Positions 1 to 7,590 are shown, counted from the first letter of the stretch. The stretch is 10,477 nt of DNA from QQUD01 sp039029915 (GCA_039029915.1 JBCCFD010000271.1:1-10477); one strand, 5' to 3'. Translations and numbers: made by a program. The notes: generated by a model not told the origin, from the sequence alone.

Positions 1-2
1 AT

Positions 3-335
3 TTAGAAGAGGCAGACCGGCAAATTCAGAAAGCAATCTCCCTAGCGCATGAAGGAAATTATCTTCAAGAAAAAGGGGTTGCCTTAATGATTTACGGCCG
101 TGTTCTCGAAAAAAAGAAACAAAATCAACTTGCTCGACGTGCGTACCAAGAAAGCCTTGAGATACTAGAGGCAAAAGACCTTTATCAAAAGACAAAGTGC
201 CAGCTTGCATATGGAGCGTTTCTATTAAAAGAAAGCGATGAACAGTCTAAGGAATTGTTGGCGAATGCCCTTAAAAATGCCCAAAGCCTAAATGCCAGAA
301 GTGAAATACAAACAATCCAACGCCTTCTTAAATAA
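3..335 (+). CDS. C-terminal end of a TPR-repeat protein (5' end outside window)
   Basis: The reading frame is open from the window edge to the TAA at 333-335, giving about 110 residues. All of it is charged amphipathic helix with tetratricopeptide spacing. AEDRQ-type helices at the start are followed by a helix pair around GRVLEKKKQNQLARRAYQESL, then ILEAKDLYQKTKCQLAYGAFLL and ELLANALKNAQSL. The alternation of A/L/Y positions is typical of TPR units. Tails of this kind end many large bacterial ATPase/TPR signalling proteins (LuxR- or SARP-type regulators, TPR adenylate cyclases), but no catalytic or DNA-binding part is in view, so the parent family cannot be named. An internal ATG at 87 is probably not a start, because helical TPR sequence continues upstream of it in frame. 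The gene ends 139 bp before the next one on the same strand. Confidence 0.75.
   Translation, partial: LEEADRQIQKAISLAHEGNYLQEKGVALMIYGRVLEKKKQNQLARRAYQESLEILEAKDLYQKTKCQLAYGAFLLKESDEQSKELLANALKNAQSLNARSEIQTIQRLLK
94..101. repeat. ACGGCCGT palindrome, copy 1
   Basis: In the TPR gene. It is read as Y-G-R, phase (A)C-GGC-CGT. Confidence 0.9.
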
Positions 336-474
336 ATTGCTAAATTTAATGACTTGCCAGTTGTAATCATTTAATTCATACCAATACGTATGTGATTCAA
401 AACTCAAAAAAATATAAGATTTTCTTAATCGTGTGATCGATGGTTTTTTGGTTCCTTAAAAAGGAGAAAGCATT
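336..474 (+). promoter_or_regulatory. Intergenic region with candidate promoter upstream of the giant gene
   Basis: This 139-bp AT-rich gap contains a small inverted repeat, CATAC (377-381) and GTATG (388-392), and a TATAAG candidate -10 box at 413-418. No convincing -35 box is visible. A clear Shine-Dalgarno sequence, AAGGAG, lies at 461-466, eight bases before the GTG at 475, and it fixes that start. No terminator-like hairpin with a T tract is visible for the upstream TPR gene, so read-through is possible. Confidence 0.4.
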
Positions 475-3400
475 GTGTTTAGAGCAGATATAGAAAGATT
501 TCATCAAGCACCACGTCAGAAAAGGATTGGGTATCTTTTATTAACCATAGGCGTTTCTGCCTTGATGTTGACGATTTTAGTAGGTTCAATTGTAAGCTTT
601 TTGCGGCCAACTCAAACCGTGCAAGCAGCGCAGCTGCAATTCCAACAGCATGTACCGTTCGGTTCATCCTTTGAGTGTTCTTATGATATTGCTATTGGCG
701 ATGTTAATAATGATGGCACACCTGATATTATTTCAGCAAATACCTTGTCCCTATGTGATACGGATTTCAATCGATTAGATGCGCAAAATACAGTTGCATT
801 TAATATCGAAGTAAATCGAATTAGCGGGTATTTTTCCTCTCAAGCGATTGATCCAGTTGGCTTGGAAGATGAAAATACATTTTCTATCGCCAAAGCTGAT
901 ATGGATGGAGATGGTGACTTAGATATTGTATCGGTGAATGGGTTCTTTAGTTCAGATACTTTCGGAATTCCCAGCGGAGAAAAGAACTATATCTTCTTTA
1001 ATGATGGACAAGGAACCTATGACACGGGGAATGTCGATTGTTCTCAGCCATCCTCAAGCTATGTGTGCTTTGGTGAAGATAATGAAATAACAATGAGTGT
1101 GGCACTTGGAGATGTGAATGGCGACGGACATATCGATGTGGTAACAACAAACTTAATATCCATTAGTGTATTACCGTACGTCTCTAGCTCCAATATGAAG
1201 GTTTATTTTAACAATGGCTCAGGGCAGCTTTTACCAACAGAACATACTTTTGAGTCAATCGTGGCCACGATTCCCCTACCATTTTCTATTCGTACCCGCT
1301 TAGTTGATCTTGATAAAAATGGAACCTTAGATTTGGTAAGTGGCAATATGCGAATGAGCGGCTTCCGAAATTTTGAAGGAGCTACAAACAAAATTTATAT
1401 GAACGATGGCACAGGTTTGTTTGACTCAGGAAGCGCAATTGAGTTTGGGGGCGACGATGGTATTTCAAGAGGAGTATCGGTTGCAGATATAAATGGTGAT
1501 GATCATTTAGATATTGTGATTGCCAACGGGTTTTCCTTCAAGGAAAACGATGAATACATAACCCAACAAAACTATTACTATATAAAAAATGGTACCGCTA
1601 ATGAATGGGTAGAGTATCCAATTAGCTTGGGTGCTGAACAATTTGCTTCGTTAGGTCTTGCTGTGGGTGATGTGAATAATGACACACGAAATGATATTGT
1701 CATTGGAAACTTTAGGGCCCCGAATTTAGTTTATTTGAACACTGGGGGAGCAGATGATAGTCTGTTTTTAGATGAGAGCGATCTTACTTTTGGCGTGGGA
1801 GCAGATGCCACAACCTTTGTCGAGCTTGCTGATATGAATTCAGATGGTTCATTAGATATTGTAGTGGGAAATATTGGGCAAAACTTAGTTTATTTGAATG
1901 AGCAAGCCACTGATTTAAATGAATTACCGAATCAATACCAATTCAATTTTGGAAACCCAGATAGCAGAGCCAATGATATGGCTTATGCGGATTTAAACGA
2001 TGATGGGTTTGGGGATCTAATTATTGCAATTGACGGAAAAAATCATATTTACTTTGGTCAGGCAAATGGATTTCCATCTAATGTGCATATTGAATTTGGA
2101 AACGAGAGCGACGCTAGTTATAGAGTGGAAGCTGCAGATGTTAATGGCGATGACGCCATTGATATCATTGTAGGGAACCTTTCGTCACAGAATCAGATTT
2201 TTATCAATGATGGTAATGGTAATTTCCCAACAGATGATATTAAATTATTTGGCCCTCCTAACAGTGATACTTATGATTTAGCAGTGGCGGATTTAGATGG
2301 AGATAATGCCCTTGATATCATCACATCAAATTTATCTCAAAAGGCGCAAATTCATTTCAACCAAGGTGATGGTGAATATCTTGATGGGCAAATACTTCAA
2401 GGGAACTCTGGGTTTGAAACCTTAGCTGTCGGGGTGGCAGATGTTGATGCTGATGGAGACGTTGATGTTGCTATTTCTAATCTAGATTTTGATGCGGAAG
2501 GCGTGCTGTATTTGAATAATGGACTAGGACAGTTTGACGATGATAATGTAGATTGTTCAACGCCATCTAGAGTTTTCATCTGTTTTGGTGAACCATCAAA
2601 TTTACCATTTGGTATCAGTTTTGCAGATGTAAACAATGATGGGGCTGTTGACATGATTTTAGCGAATGATGGCCAGCAGAACCTTATCTTAATTAATGAT
2701 GGTGGGGATTTCTCGACAGATATACGGCCGTTTGGAAATGGCTCCGACTTAACGCATAAAATATCAGTGGGGGATCTGAATAGCGATGGATTCGTTGATA
2801 TTGTTGCGTCTAATGGCTTTTTGCTCGACCCTGTTGGCAAATCAGTCATCGAAACCTTTGGTGAGAAAAATGCTGCCTACATGAATGATGGGACTGGCCA
2901 CTTCCCACTAGATAGCACTTGGATATTTGGTGAACAAACCACAAGTAGTCGAGTGATTCTTGGTGATATTAACAAAGACGGGCTGTTAGACTTTATTGAA
3001 AATAACTATGAAGCATCAAATAAAATCTTCTTAAATCCAATTAAACTAGGCAAGGGTTTAACACACAGCCCTCCAAAACTTTTTATTCACCATCCTGATC
3101 TTGGCCTTGCTGGACAATATAAGACATCGAATATCCTGAGCGGAACTGTCCCAATCCCCTTTACCATTTCTAATCCTGCTGCAGGGACAATTCGTTCGGT
3201 TCGAGCTTTCTATTCGCCTGACGGGGGCGGACAATGGTTTGAGGCAGTCCATGTAAATGGGGCGCAGTTGGAAAATCTCGCAATGACCCCACAGGGTGAA
3301 ACCTATATATTTGAATGGGACGTTATTGCCAGCGGGTTTTTTGGCCAATCGGACAATGTTGTGTTTAGGTTAGAGGCTTTCCCGCAAACAAGTTTTACAC

Positions 3401-6252
3401 CAAACAATGCAACCTACATCTATGAAAACCAAACACCAAGGCAAGATGCATGGTCCTATGCGAGCGCAACGACCTTCCCATTTCGAGTTCGCGGTAAACA
3501 GATTCGTGTGATTGATAGTAATAGCAATTTGCCTGCTGCCGCTTCGATTGTTTACCATTTACCAGTTGGAAATAATGGTAAAGCTAACTTGATATCCGAT
3601 AATCAAGGAGCGCCATTTACAACAAACACTCAGGGCTTTTTAGGGGGCCGAGGCATGCTTCAACAGGGTGACCAAATTATCGCACTTCACCCCGTAACCT
3701 CATCGATGGCTACGACTTATACGCTATACCATATGAGTGGTGCACCTATTAATGAGGGGTTGGCGATGACCGAAGTTGGGGCAAATTCTGTTGAGCAACT
3801 TGAAGTATCAGCCGATAATCCATTAATTTTGTTTGATATTGGCATTTCTTTGGAATGGGATGCAACAAATGATATTGCTTATCGAGAACAACTTGAGGCA
3901 GATATTAAATATACCTCTGACATCTTATTTGATATCTCGAATGGTCAGGTTGCATTAGGCAATGTGTACATTTTCCATGATCGTGAATATTGGCTCGCAA
4001 GCCATGTGCAGCTGTTTGCGAGCAATGTTATGCTTCCGAATGCAGATGCTGGTGGAATCGTCACTGTTCCTACGTCAGATACCCAAAAGATATCCGAAAC
4101 AATCACAATCGAAGCCTACTATCCAGGGCAAATCAGGATGCCAGCGACTTGGAATCGCTACGGATTACCTGGCGGTAACCCAGGTGAAGATTGGCCGCGT
4201 GTTTTTGCTCATGAATTAGCACACTATCTACTTTTCCAATTAGATAACTATTTAGGTGTGGACGAATCATCAGGCACACCTACTTTAGTTCAAATTGAAA
4301 ATTGTGACTCCATTATGACCGATGCGTTTGGGAGTAGTGAGTTTGCATCAGAGGCCGAATGGTTAGCCGATTGTCAGAATACGCTTGCTCAATATGTTAC
4401 AAAGAGAAGCGATTTGCAAACGCTTGAGCACTTTTTTCCCATGCTGAATACAGACGTTGAGTTGGATGGACCTTTGGAATTTCCGCTTGGGGCGACAGTC
4501 GTTTTAGATGAGGCTGAACCTTCTGCGGAAGTGCTGGATTTAACAATTCAAGTGCGTACTGCTGATGGAACACCAATCACGACATCTGATACGCGAATTC
4601 AAGGATATTTAATTAAATCTCAAGGCACGGAATTGTTGACAGATGATTTAATAATTCCACAAGGCTCTCCTCAAAATGGGCTCCTTCAAGTTCGCGGGGC
4701 TGAAAGAGATGATCTACTTTGCGTTGTTGATAACTCACTTGAGTATAAGCGGGTTGGGTGTGATGAGCTTTCATCAACAACACAACGTGTAGAACTGAAA
4801 AATATACCAGGATGGGCTCCCGACATTCAAGTATTCCCTGTAACTTCCAGAACATTAGCGATTACTGTCACGCAGCAATTAACGCCTTCACAATCAGCAT
4901 TAACCAGTCTAAACGTTCAGGTTTTCCCTTCTCAATTATATACAGATAGCGATTACGTTGAAGCGCCAACAGCAACGTTGTCTCTACCAACCGTAGGTCA
5001 AAATGCAGTAACTTTTACAACTCAAATTGAGCTAGAAGAACCATCAAATTTTGGAAATCTTCGATTCTGGGTACCAAATTCAGACGAACAAGAGTTTTCA
5101 AACTACTATTTTGGCGGGGCCTGGGGCCCAAATCGACCTGGGTTTGGGCCCAACCGACCTGGGTTTGGGCCTAACCGGCCTGGGTTTGGTGCAAACCGAA
5201 CTTGGTGGGGAATGTATGGACAGGGCTTTAATGCCCCTTTGATGAGTGCGAATGGACAGGTGATGGTTATTGACCTCAACCATGTGTTGGGTCTTACACC
5301 GCCTTTTGTGTTAGAAGTTCAAACGTTCCTACCCGATTTTCCAATCTGGTTGACCCCAGTTGGCGAGGCTTACCATTTTATTTCACCAGGTGAAATAGAA
5401 AACACAAGTAACAGTATTCTATTCAATTATTTAGAGCGGAACGTCCCTAATGATGAGTTTGAAAGTGAATTAAAAATTTATTATTTACTGGATGGTGAAA
5501 TTGAGTGGCAGGCGGCAACAGCTCAGCAACTGGATGTAAACCGAAACTTAGCTTCTACTGCTCTAGCTGGAAACGGAATATATGTTTTGGCAGCTGCTGT
5601 GAATTTAGGAGATTTAGAAGTTGGATTGCAACAATTTAGCTACCCTATTTCGGGGGAACGTCCTATCGAAACAGCATTGGCCTCAATAGAAGGTATGTAC
5701 GATTGGGTTTATCATTTTGACAATACGACGCAAACTTGGGAATTCTATCAGCCAGCTTTAGTAAACACATACCCATTCTTTGCGCCATTGGTCAATCAGC
5801 TAGATAGTCTTAAATTTGCTCATAGCTATTGGATTTCGATGACTCAATCGACCCAATTAATTATTGGTTTTGAAAATGCCAGCCAAGGGACATTGAATCA
5901 ACCTGTAGATTCGAGTTTGATTCCACCAGTGACTGTTTTTGGCGAAATTGATGACTCGATAGGATTTGATGCCATGGCAGGGATGGATATTCAAGCTGTC
6001 ATTGATGGGCAGATTTGTGGCCATTCGATTGTTCAAGAGGTAAACGGCCGTTTAATTTATCTAATTCAGGTTGAGGCAGCGAGCCCTACTGCAAATCGTT
6101 GTGGGCGAGATGGACAATTCATTTCTTTCAATGTAGACGGCTCCTCTGTAGATTTTGATTTGTCGTGGCAATATCGTGGGGCAATTTACCATCCGCTTGG
6201 TGGTGATATCGAGCCGTTTAATAGTTTCTTACCCATAGTCAAAGCGCCCTAA
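475..6252 (+). CDS. Giant secreted protein: 14 VCBS/FG-GAP repeats plus CLCA-like metallopeptidase domain
   Basis: Starts at GTG behind AAGGAG and encodes 1925 residues. Residues 1-18 are basic, 19-43 form a hydrophobic segment, and VQA-AQ near 49-53 resembles a signal peptidase I site, so export is expected. Residues 70-852 hold 14 FG-GAP/VCBS repeats of the form DxNxDGxxD, the calcium-binding loops of integrin-like beta-propellers. An Ig-like region follows (about 863-1010). Residues about 1130-1340 look like a zinc metallopeptidase: GEDWPR, then HELAHYLLFQLDNY with H1246, E1247, H1250 and D1257, and a CDSIM segment (C1277, M1281) resembling a Met-turn, with C1300 as possible disulfide partner. 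Beta-rich modules follow, interrupted by a GPNRPGF repeat at 1551-1578. The C-terminal modules (about 1716-1800 and 1815-1915) match my recollection of recurrent Chloroflexota secreted modules, and the protein ends FLPIVKAP. The substrate is unknown. The domain identities are recalled from motifs, not searched. Confidence 0.95.
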   Translation: MFRADIERFHQAPRQKRIGYLLLTIGVSALMLTILVGSIVSFLRPTQTVQAAQLQFQQHVPFGSSFECSYDIAIGDVNNDGTPDIISANTLSLCDTDFNRLDAQNTVAFNIEVNRISGYFSSQAIDPVGLEDENTFSIAKADMDGDGDLDIVSVNGFFSSDTFGIPSGEKNYIFFNDGQGTYDTGNVDCSQPSSSYVCFGEDNEITMSVALGDVNGDGHIDVVTTNLISISVLPYVSSSNMKVYFNNGSGQLLPTEHTFESIVATIPLPFSIRTRLVDLDKNGTLDLVSGNMRMSGFRNFEGATNKIYMNDGTGLFDSGSAIEFGGDDGISRGVSVADINGDDHLDIVIANGFSFKENDEYITQQNYYYIKNGTANEWVEYPISLGAEQFASLGLAVGDVNNDTRNDIVIGNFRAPNLVYLNTGGADDSLFLDESDLTFGVGADATTFVELADMNSDGSLDIVVGNIGQNLVYLNEQATDLNELPNQYQFNFGNPDSRANDMAYADLNDDGFGDLIIAIDGKNHIYFGQANGFPSNVHIEFGNESDASYRVEAADVNGDDAIDIIVGNLSSQNQIFINDGNGNFPTDDIKLFGPPNSDTYDLAVADLDGDNALDIITSNLSQKAQIHFNQGDGEYLDGQILQGNSGFETLAVGVADVDADGDVDVAISNLDFDAEGVLYLNNGLGQFDDDNVDCSTPSRVFICFGEPSNLPFGISFADVNNDGAVDMILANDGQQNLILINDGGDFSTDIRPFGNGSDLTHKISVGDLNSDGFVDIVASNGFLLDPVGKSVIETFGEKNAAYMNDGTGHFPLDSTWIFGEQTTSSRVILGDINKDGLLDFIENNYEASNKIFLNPIKLGKGLTHSPPKLFIHHPDLGLAGQYKTSNILSGTVPIPFTISNPAAGTIRSVRAFYSPDGGGQWFEAVHVNGAQLENLAMTPQGETYIFEWDVIASGFFGQSDNVVFRLEAFPQTSFTPNNATYIYENQTPRQDAWSYASATTFPFRVRGKQIRVIDSNSNLPAAASIVYHLPVGNNGKANLISDNQGAPFTTNTQGFLGGRGMLQQGDQIIALHPVTSSMATTYTLYHMSGAPINEGLAMTEVGANSVEQLEVSADNPLILFDIGISLEWDATNDIAYREQLEADIKYTSDILFDISNGQVALGNVYIFHDREYWLASHVQLFASNVMLPNADAGGIVTVPTSDTQKISETITIEAYYPGQIRMPATWNRYGLPGGNPGEDWPRVFAHELAHYLLFQLDNYLGVDESSGTPTLVQIENCDSIMTDAFGSSEFASEAEWLADCQNTLAQYVTKRSDLQTLEHFFPMLNTDVELDGPLEFPLGATVVLDEAEPSAEVLDLTIQVRTADGTPITTSDTRIQGYLIKSQGTELLTDDLIIPQGSPQNGLLQVRGAERDDLLCVVDNSLEYKRVGCDELSSTTQRVELKNIPGWAPDIQVFPVTSRTLAITVTQQLTPSQSALTSLNVQVFPSQLYTDSDYVEAPTATLSLPTVGQNAVTFTTQIELEEPSNFGNLRFWVPNSDEQEFSNYYFGGAWGPNRPGFGPNRPGFGPNRPGFGANRTWWGMYGQGFNAPLMSANGQVMVIDLNHVLGLTPPFVLEVQTFLPDFPIWLTPVGEAYHFISPGEIENTSNSILFNYLERNVPNDEFESELKIYYLLDGEIEWQAATAQQLDVNRNLASTALAGNGIYVLAAAVNLGDLEVGLQQFSYPISGERPIETALASIEGMYDWVYHFDNTTQTWEFYQPALVNTYPFFAPLVNQLDSLKFAHSYWISMTQSTQLIIGFENASQGTLNQPVDSSLIPPVTVFGEIDDSIGFDAMAGMDIQAVIDGQICGHSIVQEVNGRLIYLIQVEAASPTANRCGRDGQFISFNVDGSSVDFDLSWQYRGAIYHPLGGDIEPFNSFLPIVKAP
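682..3030 (+). repeat. Fourteen tandem VCBS/FG-GAP protein repeats
   Basis: The first Asp of each calcium-type loop (e.g. GDVNNDG, ADMDGDG, GDINKDG) falls at residues 76, 142, 213, 278, 338, 399, 453, 506, 555, 606, 656, 718, 767 and 831. Most blades also carry an FG motif before the loop and a YLNDG/YFNNG/ INDGxGxF motif after it. Fourteen units fit two seven-bladed propellers. Several loops are degenerate: repeat 4 has LDKNG, and repeats 5 and 9 have NGDD in place of xxDG. Confidence 0.92.
2724..2731. repeat. ACGGCCGT palindrome, copy 2
   Basis: In the propeller region of the giant gene. It is read as I-R-P-F, phase A-CGG-CCG-T. Confidence 0.9.
4210..4245 (+). other. HExxH zinc-site motif within the giant protein
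   Basis: Encodes HELAHYLLFQLD. The two histidines and the glutamate match the HExxH catalytic helix. Aspartate is twelfth counting from the first histidine, followed by NY. This spacing matches the HEWAH...FDEY motif of CLCA-family metallopeptidases rather than the classical metzincin HExxHxxGxxH, in which the third ligand is at position 11. Confidence 0.8.
5125..5208 (+). repeat. 21-bp tandem repeat encoding GPNRPGF, four units
   Basis: Units lie at 5125-5145, 5146-5166, 5167-5187 and 5188-5208. The first three encode GPNRPGF exactly with a few silent differences. The fourth is degenerate (GANRTWW). The flanks (GGAW before, WGMYG after) are also Gly/aromatic-rich. The reading frame is kept because 21 is a multiple of three. 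It looks like a recent local expansion of a flexible loop within a beta-rich domain. Confidence 0.9.
6044..6051. repeat. ACGGCCGT palindrome, copy 3
   Basis: In the C-terminal module of the giant gene, read as N-G-R. Its flanks extend the symmetry to the 14-bp perfect palindrome TAAACGGCCGTTTA (6041-6054). Confidence 0.9.
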
Positions 6253-6289
6253 TCTTTTGTAAGTAGGAGACTCCCGCCTTCGGCTTCCC

Positions 6290-6324
6290 AAATATTCGGA
6301 GAGGACTGACCCTCTCTGATATTT
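6290..6324 (+). terminator. Hairpin 37 bp after the giant gene, probable terminator or 3'-end structure
   Basis: AAATAT (6290-6295) pairs with ATATTT (6319-6324). CGGAGAGG (6297-6304) pairs with CCTCTCTG (6311-6318), including one G-U pair. The loop is ACTGAC and T6296 is a one-base bulge. The total is 14 pairs. No long T run follows, only the TTT that ends the stem, so it is not a textbook intrinsic terminator. Its position after the stop codon suggests transcript ending or mRNA 3' protection. A smaller GCC-TTC-GGC element lies just upstream at about 6276-6284. Confidence 0.5.
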
Positions 6325-6373
6325 ACTGTACGATTCACATGATGTGTCTTTTAATAGAGGATTAATGAAAAGG

Positions 6374-6400
6374 AGCCTGGCGCGAAGTCCGCGCCAGGCT
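6374..6400. repeat. GC-rich perfect inverted repeat (11-bp stem, 5-base loop)
   Basis: AGCCTGGCGCG (6374-6384) and CGCGCCAGGCT (6390-6400) are perfect reverse complements around AAGTC. This is the strongest stem in the window and is much more GC-rich than its surroundings. On the plus strand it is followed by purines. On the minus strand it is followed by CCTTTTC, so it could act as a weak minus-strand terminator. It could also be a REP-like element or part of a small RNA. Confidence 0.75.
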
Positions 6401-6427
6401 AGGGGAAAGAGAAAGAAGAAAGAGAGG
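6401..6427. repeat. 27-nt polypurine tract with 18-nt mirror repeat
   Basis: All 27 bases on the plus strand are A or G. The core at 6408-6425, AGAGAAAGAAGAAAGAGA, reads the same in both directions on one strand, which makes it a mirror repeat and not an inverted repeat. Polypurine mirror repeats can form intramolecular triplex (H-DNA) in supercoiled DNA. The tract directly abuts the hairpin at 6374-6400. Confidence 0.7.
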
Positions 6428-6629
6428 CGAAATTAATGTGGGCTGAAAAATACTTTGCCCGAGAAATTGAATCTGTTTGTTAAGTCGACAATCTCTAGGA
6501 TACGCATGAAGCGATCCAAAAACGATCGAGTTTAGCGAATGGCGCAAGATTCGGGTGTCTAGGTTGAGTAGAAACTTTATAATTATGACGGTACGAAACG
6601 ATAGCGGCTGCAACAAGCGAAATCAATTT

Positions 6630-6634
6630 GGGAG
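6630..6634 (+). promoter_or_regulatory. Ribosome binding site that selects the transporter start
   Basis: GGGAG lies 11 bases before the ATG at 6646. An in-frame TTG at 6628 would overlap this sequence and has no ribosome binding site of its own, so ATG 6646 is preferred. Confidence 0.6.
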
Positions 6635-6645
6635 ACATTGCAAAG

Positions 6646-7557
6646 ATGACAAATGTAGTGAATAAAACGATGGGGGCCATGGAATGGGGGTTATTGATCG
6701 GGCTGTCGCTTTTATGGGGTGGGTCTTTCTTTTTTGTAGAGGTCGCTCTGGTGGATTTACGGCCGTTTACGCTTGTCTTTCTGCGCGTTTTACTAGCCGC
6801 CATCGCTCTCAATATTGTGGTCGTGATGATCGGCAACCGAATGCCAACATCGGGGAAGCTATGGGGCAGTTTTTTGATGATGGGGTTATTGAATAATCTT
6901 ATTCCGTTCAGCCTAATTGTGTGGGGGCAAAAAGAAATTACGGGTGGGCTTGCCGCTATTTTAAATGCGACTGCTCCCTTATGGACTGTCATTTTGGCTC
7001 ATTTTTTCACTTCTGATGAGAAGCTAACCCCCGCGAAAATCGTGGGGGTCATACTGGGGCTGTTTGGGGTGGTGCTTATTATTGGACCCGAAGCATTGGC
7101 TGGGCTTGGTGGAAACCTGTTGGCGCAAACGGCTGTTCTTGTTGCCGCAGTTTCCTACGCCTTTGCGGGTCTGTACGGCAAGCGATTTAAAGGCATTCCC
7201 CCTATTGTGACGGCAACCGGACAAATTAGCGGCACCACCGTTATGATGCTGCCCCTCGTTCTGATTGTTGACCAGCCTTGGACGATGTCTGCCCCCTCTT
7301 TATCGACTTGGGGAGCGCTGTTGGGCTTGGCTCTGCTAAGCACTACGGTGGCTTACATTATTTATTTTCAACTGCTGTCTACCGCGGGGGCAACGAATCT
7401 GCTGTTGGTCACGTTTTTGATTCCAATCAGTGCGTTTGTGCTCGGTTGGCTGTTCTTGGATGAGGTGCTGGCACTTTTACACGTTATTGGAATGGGCCTA
7501 ATTGGATTAGGCTTAGTCGCGATAGACGGCCGTTTACTCAAACGATTTCAACCCTAA
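6646..7557 (+). CDS. EamA/DMT-superfamily membrane transporter
   Basis: 303 residues from ATG 6646 to TAA, the usual size for a ten-helix EamA transporter made of two homologous five-helix halves. Family hallmarks visible are LLWGGSFFFVEVAL in helix 1, the FLRVLLAAIAL segment, LNATAPLWTVILA at the end of the first half, and TPAKIVGVILGLFGVVLIIGP. The second half has STTVAYIIYFQLL, then AGATNLLLVTFLIPISAF and LGWLFLDEVL. Members are inner-membrane exporters or importers of amino acids, drugs or other small metabolites, and the substrate cannot be read from sequence. The gene stands alone and converges on the minus-strand SnoaL-like gene 73 bp downstream. It is somewhat more GC-rich than the giant gene (33 of 60 bases at 7081-7140 against 22 of 60 at 661-720), which is weak evidence of a different history. 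Confidence 0.93.
   Translation: MTNVVNKTMGAMEWGLLIGLSLLWGGSFFFVEVALVDLRPFTLVFLRVLLAAIALNIVVVMIGNRMPTSGKLWGSFLMMGLLNNLIPFSLIVWGQKEITGGLAAILNATAPLWTVILAHFFTSDEKLTPAKIVGVILGLFGVVLIIGPEALAGLGGNLLAQTAVLVAAVSYAFAGLYGKRFKGIPPIVTATGQISGTTVMMLPLVLIVDQPWTMSAPSLSTWGALLGLALLSTTVAYIIYFQLLSTAGATNLLLVTFLIPISAFVLGWLFLDEVLALLHVIGMGLIGLGLVAIDGRLLKRFQP
6759..6766. repeat. ACGGCCGT palindrome, copy 4
   Basis: In the transporter gene, read as L-R-P-F. Confidence 0.9.
7526..7533. repeat. ACGGCCGT palindrome, copy 5
   Basis: Near the 3' end of the transporter gene, read as D-G-R. Confidence 0.9.
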
Positions 7558-7590
7558 CCCAACGGCGAGCAGGTTTAGATAGAACCTTAC

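Larger units (their letters stand above)
6253..6645 (+). other. 393-bp non-coding region before the transporter gene
   Basis: No credible gene is seen. Besides the hairpins at 6290-6324 and 6374-6400 and the purine tract, it holds a short CACAT-G-ATGTG palindrome at 6336-6346 and a TATAAT candidate -10 box at 6578-6583, 62 bases before the transporter start. The nearest -35-like sequence, TTGAGT at 6564-6569, is only 8 bases away and badly spaced, so the promoter assignment is tentative. A 15-codon open frame at 6436-6483 is too short to support. Confidence 0.45.

Noticed and set aside
2397..2849. 150-codon minus-strand frame inside the giant gene
   Set aside because: Mirrors the repetitive VCBS codons. 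Ser/Pro-rich shadow with no motifs.
6436..6483. 15-residue open frame (MWAEKYFAREIESVC) with GAGAGG upstream
   Set aside because: Too short to support, with no family or leader-peptide features. The GAGAGG belongs to the purine tract.
6628..6645. TTG start giving a six-residue longer transporter
   Set aside because: It would lie on top of the GGGAG that serves ATG 6646 and has no ribosome binding site upstream.
6495..6992. 165-codon minus-strand frame overlapping the transporter
   Set aside because: Antisense to a well-supported EamA gene. Its Ser/Pro/Lys-rich composition is typical of a shadow frame.
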